A DNA stretch of 64,000 nucleotides from Synechococcus sp. CCY 0621 (GTDB lineage Bacteria > Cyanobacteriota > Cyanobacteriia > PCC-6307 > Cyanobiaceae): NCBI RefSeq assembly GCF_019038465.1, contig NZ_JAFKRH010000031.1, positions 310,001-374,000 on the forward strand, given 5' to 3'. Shown piece after piece: positions 9,981-17,993 of this stretch; the stretch's first letter is position 1, and each line of letters begins with the position of its first letter. Made by a program: the position numbers and the translations under genes. The notes below the pieces were generated by a model. The model saw nothing but the letters and a program-made list of their open reading frames with translations, did no database searches and was not told where the DNA came from.

Positions 9981-11441
9981 TCAGCGTCCTCCCACGGTGA
10001 TGGTGTCGACCTTGATGTGGGGCTGGCCCACCGTGACAAAGATGCTGCCGCTGACCGAGCCGCAGAAGCCGGCAGCCAGTTCCAGATCGTTGGCACACAT
10101 CGAAATTCTGGGCATCACCTCCTTGGCATCACCGATCAGGGTGGCCCCCTTCACCGGCCGGGTGAGAGATCCGTTCTCAATCAGGTAGCCCTCCTCGACG
10201 GCGAAGTTGAACTGGCCCGTGGGGCCGACACTGCCGCCCCCCATCGACTTGCAGTACAGCCCCTTGTCGACGGAGGCGATCAACTCCTCAGGCGTGTGGG
10301 GGCCAGCGGCGATGAAGGTGTTGCGCATGCGGCTGGCGGCGGCGAAGGCGTGGCTCTGGCGCCGACCGCTGCCGGTGCGGGGATGGCCGGTGCGGCGCTC
10401 CCCTGCCCGGTCGCTGAGGAAGCGCTGCAGGATGCCGTTCTCGATCAGCACCGTGCGCTGGGGCTCCATGCCCTCGTCGTCCATGGACAGGGAGCCAAAG
10501 GCACCGGCGGTGAGGCCCTCGTCGATCGCGGTGAGGGAGGGGTGGGCAATGGGCTGGCCGACCATCTCGGCGAAGGGGGTGGTGGCCCGCTCCACCTGGG
10601 TGGTCTCCAGCAGGTGGCCGCAGGCCTCGTGGAAGATCACACCACCGAAGCGGTTGGCCAGCACAACGGGGAACTGGCCGGCCTCGACGTAATCGGCGTA
10701 CAGCATGGTGCCGGCACTGCTGCAGACATCGACGGCGGCGGCTTCCGCATCCCAGTGGCGCAGGTCGTCAGGGCTGTCGGACGTTCCATAGCGCCTCCCC
10801 AGGCTGGCCCGGTGGTCGCCGTCGGCCGCCAGCACATTGAGACCCACCGACTGGTGCAGGCGCACATCGCGGGCGTAGGTGCCGTCACTGGCGGCCACGA
10901 GGACCTCCTGCCAGTCGCGGGCGTAGCTGCCGCGGCGCACCTGCAGGTGCTGGCCATGGGCCTGCAACCGGTCGGTGCCCTCCAGCAGCCGGCCCGTGGC
11001 TTCGGCCAGGGACGGGCAGGCGTGCAGCCAACCCTCTTTGGCGGCGGCGAAATCCCGCAGCTCAGGCAGGCCATCGAAACGGCCACCGGCCTGCACTGGC
11101 AGCACCAGGCCCAGCATGCCGAGGGCCTGCTCCAGGGCGGCCCGCAGGCCGGCGGGGCTCAAGTCGTTGGTGGACACGAACCCGTCGCGATCCCCCAGGA
11201 ACACCCGCAGGCCCGCGCCGGCACCGAAGGCAGGACTGACGCTGGTGATGCTGTCCTGCTCGGCGAGCAGGCCGAGGTGGTCGGAACGCTCCAGGAACAC
11301 CTCGACAAGGTCGGCACCCGCCGAGCGGCCACCGGCCAGGAGAGGTTCCAGAACGGACCTCCAGGTCGGATCACCGAGGGCCGCCGGAGAGGCAGAGCGC
11401 TCGGTGGCGGCAAGGGCGCCGGTGGGAGGGGAGACGACCAA
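9981..11441 (-). CDS. tldD: TldD-family metallopeptidase
   Basis: Catalytic subunit of the TldD/TldE complex, 486 residues. The zinc site HEACGH (HExxxH type) occurs at about residue 270 in [12 protein letters not shown]. Other family segments are SDGTYARD, the [13 protein letters not shown] region and the C-terminal [16 protein letters not shown] followed by [15 protein letters not shown]. It heads a coupled tldD-tldE-fmt set on the minus strand. The start is not certain: an ATG at 11441 gives a slightly long N-terminus ([14 protein letters not shown]) compared with typical family members, and a later in-frame start is possible. Confidence 0.9.
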   Translation of the reverse strand: MVVSPPTGALAATERSASPAALGDPTWRSVLEPLLAGGRSAGADLVEVFLERSDHLGLLAEQDSITSVSPAFGAGAGLRVFLGDRDGFVSTNDLSPAGLRAALEQALGMLGLVLPVQAGGRFDGLPELRDFAAAKEGWLHACPSLAEATGRLLEGTDRLQAHGQHLQVRRGSYARDWQEVLVAASDGTYARDVRLHQSVGLNVLAADGDHRASLGRRYGTSDSPDDLRHWDAEAAAVDVCSSAGTMLYADYVEAGQFPVVLANRFGGVIFHEACGHLLETTQVERATTPFAEMVGQPIAHPSLTAIDEGLTAGAFGSLSMDDEGMEPQRTVLIENGILQRFLSDRAGERRTGHPRTGSGRRQSHAFAAASRMRNTFIAAGPHTPEELIASVDKGLYCKSMGGGSVGPTGQFNFAVEEGYLIENGSLTRPVKGATLIGDAKEVMPRISMCANDLELAAGFCGSVSGSIFVTVGQPHIKVDTITVGGR

Positions 11442-11480
11442 GCGGCGAAAGAAGAACTGGACCGATTCTGGCGGGTCGCC

Positions 11481-12572
11481 TCAGCGCACGGCGGGCTGGA
11501 AGCGCTCGCTGCGAATCGGTGCCATCAGGAACAGGCGTGCCATCTGGACACCGTTGCCGACCCAGTGGGGCAGCTTGCGCAGGGCACGCACCGGCGCCGG
11601 ACCGCCGGAACGCTCTGCCCGATCAAGGGCCGCGTTGTTCTGCACCAGCTTCTCCAGCCGCTCGTAGAACTCAGGGTGCTCGACGTTGAGCACCACGGGG
11701 AACACCCGGGCGGAGGTTTCGTTGGTCTTGGCGATCACGTACTTGTCGTAGGTGCGGGCATCGAGCCCGAGGGCCTCGTAGAACTCTTTACGGGCCACGT
11801 CACGCACATACATGGTGGCAAAGACGGCCAGCAGGAAGAAGCGGCACCACAGGCGGGCCGTGAAGCCACGCACCGTATCCGGTTGGGCCTTCATCAGGGC
11901 ATCGAAGAAATCGCCGTGACGGTTCTCGTCCTGGCACCAGTTCTCGAAAAAGTTGAAGATCGGGAAGATCTTGCTTTCGGGATGCTGCTCGAGATGGCGG
12001 TAGATGGCGATGTAGCGCCAGTAGCCGATCTTCTCGGAGAGATAGGTGGCGTAGAAGATGAACTTGGGCTGGAAGTGGGTGTAGGCCTTGCTGGCCGTCA
12101 GGAAGCCCAGGTCGAGCTGCAGGCCGAAATCGGCCATGGCCTTGTTGAGGAAGCCGGCGTGGCGGGCCTCATCGCGGGCCATGTGGGCGAAGCATTCGGC
12201 CAGCAGGGGGTTGCGCTCCTTGATGCGGCGGCTGAGTTCCTTGTAGAGCAGGAAACCGGAGAACTCAGAGGTGCAGCTCTGCTCAAGGAACTCGACGAAC
12301 ACCCGGCGGGTTTCTGGATCGAGTTTGTCGGCGGCGCCATCGAACTGGCCGTCGCGGACGAAGTGGTGGCGGTTGTAGTCCTTGCGGAACTCCTCGCAGA
12401 TGGCCTCCAGCTCCACTTCGTTGGGCCGCAGATCCATCGCCGCCATGGCGTCGAAATCCGTTGTGTAGAAGCGCGGGGTGAGGATCGTGTCCTTCACCGG
12501 GTCCTTGATGGCCGGGGCATCCGGGGTGCCCACCCGGGGGGCGGTGGGGGCTTGGGTGGCGGGAGGCACCAT
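11481..12572 (-). CDS. acsF: Mg-protoporphyrin IX monomethyl ester (oxidative) cyclase, diiron subunit
   Basis: Oxygen-dependent enzyme that forms the fifth ring of chlorophyll, 363 residues. It is a ferritin-like diiron protein. Two metal-binding EXXH motifs are visible: DEARH in [11 protein letters not shown] and DENRH in [11 protein letters not shown], with the single Glu ligands in the helices before them (CTSEFSGF). The conserved ending region [13 protein letters not shown] and [11 protein letters not shown] is typical of cyanobacterial AcsF. It acts at the membrane with a Ycf54 partner, not in this window. It sits 39 bases upstream of tldD on the same strand and may share its transcript. 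This gene alone marks the organism as an oxygenic phototroph. Confidence 0.97.
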   Translation of the reverse strand: MVPPATQAPTAPRVGTPDAPAIKDPVKDTILTPRFYTTDFDAMAAMDLRPNEVELEAICEEFRKDYNRHHFVRDGQFDGAADKLDPETRRVFVEFLEQSCTSEFSGFLLYKELSRRIKERNPLLAECFAHMARDEARHAGFLNKAMADFGLQLDLGFLTASKAYTHFQPKFIFYATYLSEKIGYWRYIAIYRHLEQHPESKIFPIFNFFENWCQDENRHGDFFDALMKAQPDTVRGFTARLWCRFFLLAVFATMYVRDVARKEFYEALGLDARTYDKYVIAKTNETSARVFPVVLNVEHPEFYERLEKLVQNNAALDRAERSGGPAPVRALRKLPHWVGNGVQMARLFLMAPIRSERFQPAVR

Positions 12573-12634
12573 CGCGCTGGACGTTCAGAGAGCTCGGCCG
12601 CCATCGTAGGCATCGATCCCCGCGATCGGTCCGG

Positions 12635-12676
12635 ATGTGAAGCCGTGCATGCGAAGCCGTGGATGTGAAGCCAGAG
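12635..12676. repeat. Three tandem 14-base repeats between acsF and the DUF2996 gene
   Basis: ATGTGAAGCCGTGC, ATGCGAAGCCGTGG and ATGTGAAGCCAGAG stand head to tail with no spacer. They lie just upstream of acsF and just downstream of the DUF2996-like gene on the minus strand, so they may be an operator or simple slippage product. Nothing recognisable as a known protein-binding site. Confidence 0.7.
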
Positions 12677-12690
12677 AAGGGTTCGGTCGC

Positions 12691-13134
12691 TCAGTTGGGG
12701 CCGAGCCACTTCTGGCCGTTGAGGCGCTGCACAACCCGTGACACCAGCAGCTGGAGCGTCATCTTCTTCTCATCGATCAGGAACGACTCCAGCAGGCTGG
12801 GGCTGCCCCCCCCTTCCGTCAGGGCGATGGTCTTGGCAGAGCTGATGTCCGGCTGGGTGAAGCAGAGCCAGAAACGTCGCTCGCCTGGAAGCTTGCCGCG
12901 GACCATCCAGCAGTCCGCCCCCACCACGGGCATGGCGCCCTGCTCAAACTCCAGTTCGGGGGACGGCCCTCCGTAGGCCTCGATCTCCTTGATCAGGGCC
13001 GGCAGCAGCAGCTCCGGCACGAACGCCTCGAAGGGCTTGTCCTCAGGGGCGGGGGGCTTCGCCTTCGGGGCAGCTGTCTTCGCCTCCGGCGTGGTGGCGA
13101 CAGGGGCTGGCGTGTTGCTGGGGGTCTCGGTCAC
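12691..13134 (-). CDS. DUF2996-like protein
   Basis: Protein of 147 residues. A Pro/Ala/Lys-rich N-terminus (residues 1-33) precedes a compact domain with FVPELLLPALIKEIEAYGG, MPVVGADCWMVRG, RRFWLCFTQPDISSAKTIAL and SLLESFLIDEKKMTLQLL. This matches my memory of DUF2996, found in cyanobacteria and plastid-bearing plants, whose function is not established. No signal peptide or membrane segment is visible. It lies on the minus strand upstream of acsF, separated by 118 bases that include tandem 14-base repeats. Confidence 0.8.
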   Translation of the reverse strand: MTETPSNTPAPVATTPEAKTAAPKAKPPAPEDKPFEAFVPELLLPALIKEIEAYGGPSPELEFEQGAMPVVGADCWMVRGKLPGERRFWLCFTQPDISSAKTIALTEGGGSPSLLESFLIDEKKMTLQLLVSRVVQRLNGQKWLGPN

Positions 13135-13211
13135 CGGAGCGATCCCTGGGCGCGTTGGTGTGGGGACTTTAGGCAGCGTGCTCCAGCCTCAGGTGTGCGC
13201 GGAGACGGGAC

Positions 13212-13739
13212 TCACCACTCCTCGCCATCGCCATCGCCCCAGCCGTCATCAACGGTGGCCACGGCAGCAGGGCGCGACACCGCGGCCGGCTCGGGACGAA
13301 AGGGCCTGGGGGCGCCGCCCTCGGGGCGGTGCAGCACGCGGTAGGGCACCGAAACCGTGGGTGCAGGTTCGCCGGGTGCACGGCTGGGGCCGGCGGGTGC
13401 TGCGGCGGCCGGGAAGTCGCTGGTGCTGGGGGGTCTGGGCGTGGATCGCGCTTCGCTGCTGCCACCCCAGGGCGCGCTCCAGGGCTCACGCTCCTGACGG
13501 CGGTGCACGGTGCGGCGCAGGGACGGCCGCTCCCCCTGGCGCAGGGCCAGGGCCGTGGCGCTGGCGCTCAGGGCCGCACCACCCCCGGCGGCGATGGCCA
13601 TCCACAGGCCGATCGGCAACGCGGGGGTCTGCCAGATGAGCAACCGCAGGGGCAGGGTGGGCCTGGGGTTGAGGGCCGCCACCAGCAGGGTCGCCAGCAA
13701 CGGCGACAGCAGGGGCAACAGCAACAGGCGGTGCAACAC
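13212..13739 (-). CDS. Small membrane protein with two N-terminal helices and disordered tail
   Basis: Protein of 175 residues. Two hydrophobic segments (about residues 4-24 and 33-66) are followed by a basic stretch (RRTVHRRQERE) and a long Pro/Ala/Arg-rich tail ending in an acidic cluster, DDGWGDGDGEEW. The two-helix plan recalls LapA-type proteins, but I cannot prove membership. It lies 11 bases downstream of the ubiX-like gene on the minus strand and is likely co-transcribed. Function unknown. Confidence 0.7.
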   Translation of the reverse strand: MLHRLLLLPLLSPLLATLLVAALNPRPTLPLRLLIWQTPALPIGLWMAIAAGGGAALSASATALALRQGERPSLRRTVHRRQEREPWSAPWGGSSEARSTPRPPSTSDFPAAAAPAGPSRAPGEPAPTVSVPYRVLHRPEGGAPRPFRPEPAAVSRPAAVATVDDGWGDGDGEEW

Positions 13740-13750
13740 GGTCCGGAGCG

Positions 13751-14401
13751 TCAGGGGATGGAGGCTTCGTCCGCAGCAGAGCGGGCCACGGGCCCCTGCC
13801 AGCGCTGCAGGGAGCCCAGTTGGAGGCCGAGGGTGTCGAAGACGCGGATCACCAGGAAATCCACCATCTCACTGATCGTGGTGGGTTGGTGATACCAGGC
13901 GGGCACCGGCGGGGCAATGCGGGCACCGGCCTCGGCCAGACGGGTGAGGTTGCGCAGGTGCACCAGGTTCCATGGCAGTTCCCGCGGCGCAATCACCAGG
14001 GGCCGGGCCTCCTTGAGGTGGACATCGGCCGCCCGTTCGATCAGATCCAGGGCCACCCCGGAGGCGATCCGCCCCACCGTTCCCATGCTGGCCGGCAGGA
14101 TGACCATGCCACGGGTGAGGTAGCTGCCGCTGGCGATGGCGGCGGCCTGGTCGTTCCAGCGATGGCAGTGGAGCCGGCCGGTCGTGCAGCCGGTGCGCTC
14201 ACGCCAGAACCGCTCCTGGGCGTCGGGCTCCGACGGCACCCGCAGGCCCATCTCCGCCTGCCAGACACCGATCGCGCCGCGGCTGGTCACCATTTCGACC
14301 GACTGGCCGTCCTCAAGCAGCAGCTGCAGGGCCCGTTCGGCCAGGGGCTGGGCGGAGGCGCCGGACACCGCCAGCACCACGGGGAGCGAGGCAGGCGCCA
14401 T
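13751..14401 (-). CDS. ubiX: UbiX-type flavin prenyltransferase
   Basis: Makes prenylated FMN, the cofactor for UbiD-type decarboxylases, from FMN and dimethylallyl phosphate. The protein has 216 residues. The family hallmarks are the N-terminal VVLAVSGASAQPLAERAL, the flavin-contacting VILPASMGTVGRIASGVA, and RPLVIAPRELPWNLVHLRNL. The start at ATG 14401 sits 7 bases after the stop of the RNase II/R-family gene; an open frame upstream of this is inside that gene. The UbiD partner is not in the window. In cyanobacteria UbiX is needed for plastoquinone head-group steps. Confidence 0.9.
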   Translation of the reverse strand: MAPASLPVVLAVSGASAQPLAERALQLLLEDGQSVEMVTSRGAIGVWQAEMGLRVPSEPDAQERFWRERTGCTTGRLHCHRWNDQAAAIASGSYLTRGMVILPASMGTVGRIASGVALDLIERAADVHLKEARPLVIAPRELPWNLVHLRNLTRLAEAGARIAPPVPAWYHQPTTISEMVDFLVIRVFDTLGLQLGSLQRWQGPVARSAADEASIP

Positions 14402-14408
14402 GGGCGGC

Positions 14409-16697
14409 TCAGGCCTCGCTCTCGGGCAGGACCTGCTCGCTGTCCGTGGGGCCGTTGTCACCGTCCTGCTCGAAGGTCTCGGGCTGGAGCACGGCCAGGT
14501 CGATCTGATGGCGCAGGGCGTCGACCTTCTGGATCTCCACGTCCACCCCGTCCCCCACCATGTAGGTGCGACGGAACTTACGGCCCACCAGGCGGTTCTG
14601 GCGGGAGCGGTATTCGTACCAGTCGTCCTTGAGGGAGCTGACGTGCACCAGACCCTCGACCTGGGACGGGGGAACCTCGACGAAGAAGCCGTAGCTCTGC
14701 ACGCCGCTGATCACCCCAGGCAGGGTCTGGCCCACCAGGGGCTCGGTGTGGCGGGCCTGGGCCAGGGCCAGGGCATCGGACTGCAGTTCCTGCAGGAAGC
14801 GGCTGCGACCGTTGAGGCGCTGGGCCAGGCCATGCTCCAGGCCCTGCTGGTAGGGGGCCAGCTGGCCAGGGGTGAGCAGGGGCCAGTCGGTGCTGCCATG
14901 GCAGGTGTCACTGGCCAGGTCGGTGCTGATCTTGTGGCGCACGCTGGGCCGGTCCTTGCCATCCACCAGCAGGGTCACGAGCAGCTGCTGGTTCCAGAGG
15001 TCGGCGTAGTGCAGGCCAGGGCAGCACCAGGGCGCCAGGGCGATCGCCTCGCCGGCCACGGCGTGGGGGCCGGCTTCGGGCGCCAGCTGCACCGGCCTCA
15101 GGGCATCACGCAGCTGCTGCTGCAACGGACGGCCCCGGTCGGTGGCGGCGAAGACGGCGGCCAGTTCGGCGGCGCTGGCATTGCCATCGGCGCTGAGCTC
15201 CATGGGGATGTCCAGGGCCAGGGCCGCCTTGGCGACGTCGTTGATCTCGGTGGCTTCCGCGGCCGGGTTGAGGGCAAAAAGGGCGGGCAGTTCCAGGGCC
15301 AGCAGGTGGCGACCCAGGGCCCGGTGGGCGACCAGGACGGCTTCCCTCAGGATCGCCACAGGATCCTCGGCGGGCAGTTCCACCAGCCAGCCCTGCTGGG
15401 CCGCATCCGGCGCGGGCACCTGCAGGTCGCCCAGGCTGTCGATTGCGGGCATCGGCAGATCGAGATCAATCGAACCCGCCGCCAGCCGCCGCTGGCGCAG
15501 CAGGCCACTCACCTGGACCAGTTGCTCCAGCAGGGGCAGGTGGTCCTTGAGGGCCTTGAGGGGCGCGGGGGTGGTGCGGGCCTTGGGCTTGCGCTCGGCC
15601 AGGGCGTGCATGGCGGCCCGGTCGACCCGGGCAGCGGGGCTGACCTGGCTCAGGCTGAAGCGGAAATGTTCCAGGTTCCCCTCCCCGTCCAGGTCCAGGG
15701 CCACCGAGACGGCCGCCTGGCTTTCACCGGGACGGAAACCGCTGGCCTTGGCCAGGGCCGGGGGCAGCAGGGGAAGCCAGCGGCGTCCCACACAGATCGC
15801 CTCACCCTGGTCCCGCAACCAGGTGTCGAGGCTGTTGCCCATGCCGATCCGCTCGGCGATGGCGGGGCTGTGCACCCAAAGCCGCCAGCCCCCTTCCCGC
15901 TCCTCCAGGGACACCGCCGGAAGACCGGGCGCCTCAGCACCCTCCCAGGCCTCCAGCAGCAGGGTCGGCAAGGCGGTCAGATCGGCACGCCCCTTGGCCA
16001 CGGGCTGCTTCAGGGTCGTGCGGGGACAGGCCGGCCGTTCCTGCAGGCGGTGCTTGGCCAGCAGCAGTTCGGTGTCGGCGGCCTCACCGCCATGCACCGG
16101 CAGGCTGCGGGCGACATGGCCGGCCGGACCGAACTGGGCCACCGGGAAACGGTCGATCTTCACCTCCACCACCGCCTCCTCGGGCGGGTCGAGGTGGACC
16201 GCATCGTCCTCGGTCAGGGACACGGCCGTCAGCAGCCTGTCGTCGAGGGGAACGGCGACCAGCTGCCCGTCCTGGCGTTCCACCTGGGCCAGCAGGCTGG
16301 GGGTGTGGCGCTCAAGGATGCACTGGACCCCCCCTTCCGGAGAGCGGCGCCGGCCCCCCTCACGGGTGATCCTGACCAGCACCCGGTCACCGTTCCAGGC
16401 GTGATTGAGCTGGTGGTCACGGATGTAGATGTCTTCACCGCCGTCTTCCCGCAGGGCGAAACAGAATCCCTTGCTGGAGCAACGCAGGCGGGCCGGGATC
16501 AACTCGGGGGTCTCGCGTGAGCGCAGACCTTCGGCGTCCTCCTCCACCAGCCCCAGACGCTGCAGGGCCTCCAGGCCGATGCGCAGCTGCTGCTTGCAGG
16601 ACTTGGTGGTGAGGCCCAGCGACTTCTCCAGCTTGGCGAGGGCCACCGCATCGGTCGTGGAGAGATGGTCGAGCAGGTCGGCGACCGTGAACTTCAT
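14409..16697 (-). CDS. RNase II/R-family (Zam-like) protein, catalytic motifs lost
   Basis: Protein of 762 residues with the layout of RNase R/II: an N-terminal winged-helix region (1-60), a cold-shock-like domain with CSSKGFCFALREDG (72-85) and YIRD, an RNB-like domain, and an S1 domain at about 653-738. In the RNB domain the segment before WRLWVHSPAIA should carry the aspartate cluster of the type DPxDAxDxDDA. Here residues 244-262 read LLLEAWEGAEAPGLP with no Asp. The second hallmark, SPIRRY, is replaced around residues 555-566 by APWCCPGLHYADL. Both sites used for catalysis and RNA positioning are gone, so I infer a non-nucleolytic RNA-binding protein. It may be a Zam-type regulator. Confidence 0.85.
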   Translation of the reverse strand: MKFTVADLLDHLSTTDAVALAKLEKSLGLTTKSCKQQLRIGLEALQRLGLVEEDAEGLRSRETPELIPARLRCSSKGFCFALREDGGEDIYIRDHQLNHAWNGDRVLVRITREGGRRRSPEGGVQCILERHTPSLLAQVERQDGQLVAVPLDDRLLTAVSLTEDDAVHLDPPEEAVVEVKIDRFPVAQFGPAGHVARSLPVHGGEAADTELLLAKHRLQERPACPRTTLKQPVAKGRADLTALPTLLLEAWEGAEAPGLPAVSLEEREGGWRLWVHSPAIAERIGMGNSLDTWLRDQGEAICVGRRWLPLLPPALAKASGFRPGESQAAVSVALDLDGEGNLEHFRFSLSQVSPAARVDRAAMHALAERKPKARTTPAPLKALKDHLPLLEQLVQVSGLLRQRRLAAGSIDLDLPMPAIDSLGDLQVPAPDAAQQGWLVELPAEDPVAILREAVLVAHRALGRHLLALELPALFALNPAAEATEINDVAKAALALDIPMELSADGNASAAELAAVFAATDRGRPLQQQLRDALRPVQLAPEAGPHAVAGEAIALAPWCCPGLHYADLWNQQLLVTLLVDGKDRPSVRHKISTDLASDTCHGSTDWPLLTPGQLAPYQQGLEHGLAQRLNGRSRFLQELQSDALALAQARHTEPLVGQTLPGVISGVQSYGFFVEVPPSQVEGLVHVSSLKDDWYEYRSRQNRLVGRKFRRTYMVGDGVDVEIQKVDALRHQIDLAVLQPETFEQDGDNGPTDSEQVLPESEA

Positions 16698-16828
16698 CGG
16701 ATGGGGGTACGCAGGGGAGGGCGTTGCCGGAGCAGCGCGATGGCCAGGGAGGTCCTGAGCGCGACGGGGGTTCGGCGGCCCCGCTGCTGGCTGGATGGCC
16801 CGAGGGGGCGCTCGCCATCACGGGTCAT
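16694..16828 (-). CDS. Candidate short reading frame overlapping the RNase-like gene start
   Basis: An ATG at 16828 opens a 44-codon frame, beginning MTRDGERPLGPSSQQ, whose TGA overlaps the downstream start codon as ATGA. Such an overlap would couple its translation to the RNase-like gene. The product is basic and not recognised. GC-rich DNA often stays open by chance, so the support is weak; this may simply be leader sequence. Confidence 0.25.
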   Translation of the reverse strand: MTRDGERPLGPSSQQRGRRTPVALRTSLAIALLRQRPPLRTPIR

Positions 16829-16837
16829 GTCGCGACT

Positions 16838-17146
16838 CTAAGGAGCAGGGGTGTCGGCGTCCTCGCTGCTCCCGGCGCCGGAGCGGAGGATCAGGCGGCT
16901 GCCGATGATCAGGAAGCCGGCGGCGGCGGCCAGCTGCAGGCCATCGGTGGGGATGACGCTGGAGAGGGAACCACCCGCCGCCGCCCCCACCAGACTGGCC
17001 AGCACCAAGGCCGTGGCACTGCCGGCGAAGACGGCACCGGGCCGGTTGGAGGTGCCGCTGATGCTGACGATGGCCAGTTGCGTCTTGTCGCCGAGCTCGG
17101 CCAGAAAGACGGTGGCGAAGGTGGAGGCCAGCAGGGCGAACGGCAT
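16838..17146 (-). CDS. GDT1/UPF0016-family transporter, half-size protein A
   Basis: Membrane protein of 102 residues with three hydrophobic segments. The family motif E-x-G-D-K-(T/S) is clear in FLAELGDKTQLAIVS near residue 16. Full-length members of this family (yeast Gdt1, human TMEM165, cyanobacterial Mnx) have two such halves and move Mn2+ or Ca2+ out of the cytoplasm, in cyanobacteria into the thylakoid lumen. Here each half is a separate gene, so the product probably works as a heterodimer with the gene 7 bases upstream. The Mn2+ role is important for photosystem II but is inferred from the family. Confidence 0.9.
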   Translation of the reverse strand: MPFALLASTFATVFLAELGDKTQLAIVSISGTSNRPGAVFAGSATALVLASLVGAAAGGSLSSVIPTDGLQLAAAAGFLIIGSRLILRSGAGSSEDADTPAP

Positions 17147-17153
17147 GGGGATC

Positions 17154-17531
17154 TCAGGAGGTGAGCAGATGCAGGGGCGCCAGGTGCAGCACCGCCTGGC
17201 GCCCGAGCCACAGACCCAGGGCCACCATCAGCACCCCCGCCGCCCGCTCGAGCTGGTGGGCGGGCATGACGGTGGAAAGCCAACGGCCCAGCAGCACCCC
17301 CACCAGGCTGGAGCAGATCAGGGCCAGGGAAGCCCCCACGAACACCGTGAAGGGTCGGCCCGACTGGGCCGACAGCAGCAGGGCGGCCAACTGCGTCTTG
17401 TCGCCCAGTTCCGCCAGGAACACGGTGGTGGCGGTGCTCAGGAACACCGTGATCCAGCTGGAGGGAGCCGGGGTGTCGGTCGGCTCCGGCGCAGGCGTGG
17501 GCTGATCGGGGGCGTCGGGGGTGCTGCTCAT
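17154..17531 (-). CDS. GDT1/UPF0016-family transporter, half-size protein B
   Basis: Second half of the split transporter, 125 residues. A Pro/Thr-rich N-terminal tail (about 25 residues) precedes three hydrophobic segments with the same E-x-G-D-K-T motif, FLAELGDKTQLAALL. The ATG at 17531 overlaps the stop of the YkgJ-like gene as ATGA, which fixes the start and suggests coupling; an open frame continues upstream inside that gene. It is followed after 7 bases by half-size protein A. The extended hydrophilic N-terminus distinguishes it from its partner. Confidence 0.9.
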   Translation of the reverse strand: MSSTPDAPDQPTPAPEPTDTPAPSSWITVFLSTATTVFLAELGDKTQLAALLLSAQSGRPFTVFVGASLALICSSLVGVLLGRWLSTVMPAHQLERAAGVLMVALGLWLGRQAVLHLAPLHLLTS

Positions 17532-17914
17532 GACGACTGACGGATCGTCCGCAGAAAACGGTGCATCACAGCGTGGCGGCCGCCCAGCTCGGCACGGATC
17601 TGCTCCTTGCAGGAGGCGATGGCCAGGGCCTCGGGATCGTCGCCGGGCTGGCCGAACAGGGCGACCAGCTGATCCACCCGGCAGAAGTCGGGTCGCTCCG
17701 CATAGATGCGGCAGCGACGGGAGCCGGTGTCGAAGTGGCGGCACCAACCGTCCTCTCCCACCATCGAGAGGTAGAGCTGTTGCTGCTCGGGGTCGAGGGC
17801 CTCAATCGCGTCGCCCCTGAGGGCCGGATCGAGACGGCAGCAGGAGCCGCAGCCGCTGATGCAGTGCCAGTGCTCGGATCGGGGCAACGGAGCGCCACAG
17901 GTTGTCCCATTCAC
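17528..17914 (-). CDS. YkgJ-family cysteine cluster protein
   Basis: Protein of 128 residues with a Cys pattern typical of the YkgJ family: C-x3-C-G-x-C-C at [12 protein letters not shown] (about residues 17-27), then WCRHFD and RRCRIY, and FCRVDQ later. These Cys residues are thought to bind zinc or an iron-sulfur cluster, but no activity is proven. The order ykgJ, transporter half B, transporter half A on one strand with an ATGA overlap suggests a link to metal homeostasis. The ATG start at 17914 was kept because the protein begins shortly before the first Cys cluster. Confidence 0.85.
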   Translation of the reverse strand: MNGTTCGAPLPRSEHWHCISGCGSCCRLDPALRGDAIEALDPEQQQLYLSMVGEDGWCRHFDTGSRRCRIYAERPDFCRVDQLVALFGQPGDDPEALAIASCKEQIRAELGGRHAVMHRFLRTIRQSS

Positions 17915-17993
17915 TCACACCCCACGGCCGGCGCCAGCCATCACAACCGATCACGGCTGCGAGGTCAGAGTTTGGAAGCGGCGCGCAGGCGAC

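Noticed and set aside
10017-12668. An 883-codon open frame on the plus strand
   Set aside because: It is the antisense shadow of tldD and acsF; the product is a His/Gln/Gly-rich string with no domain.
14136-16520. A 794-codon open frame on the plus strand
   Set aside because: Shadow of the RNase-like gene on the other strand; low-complexity product.
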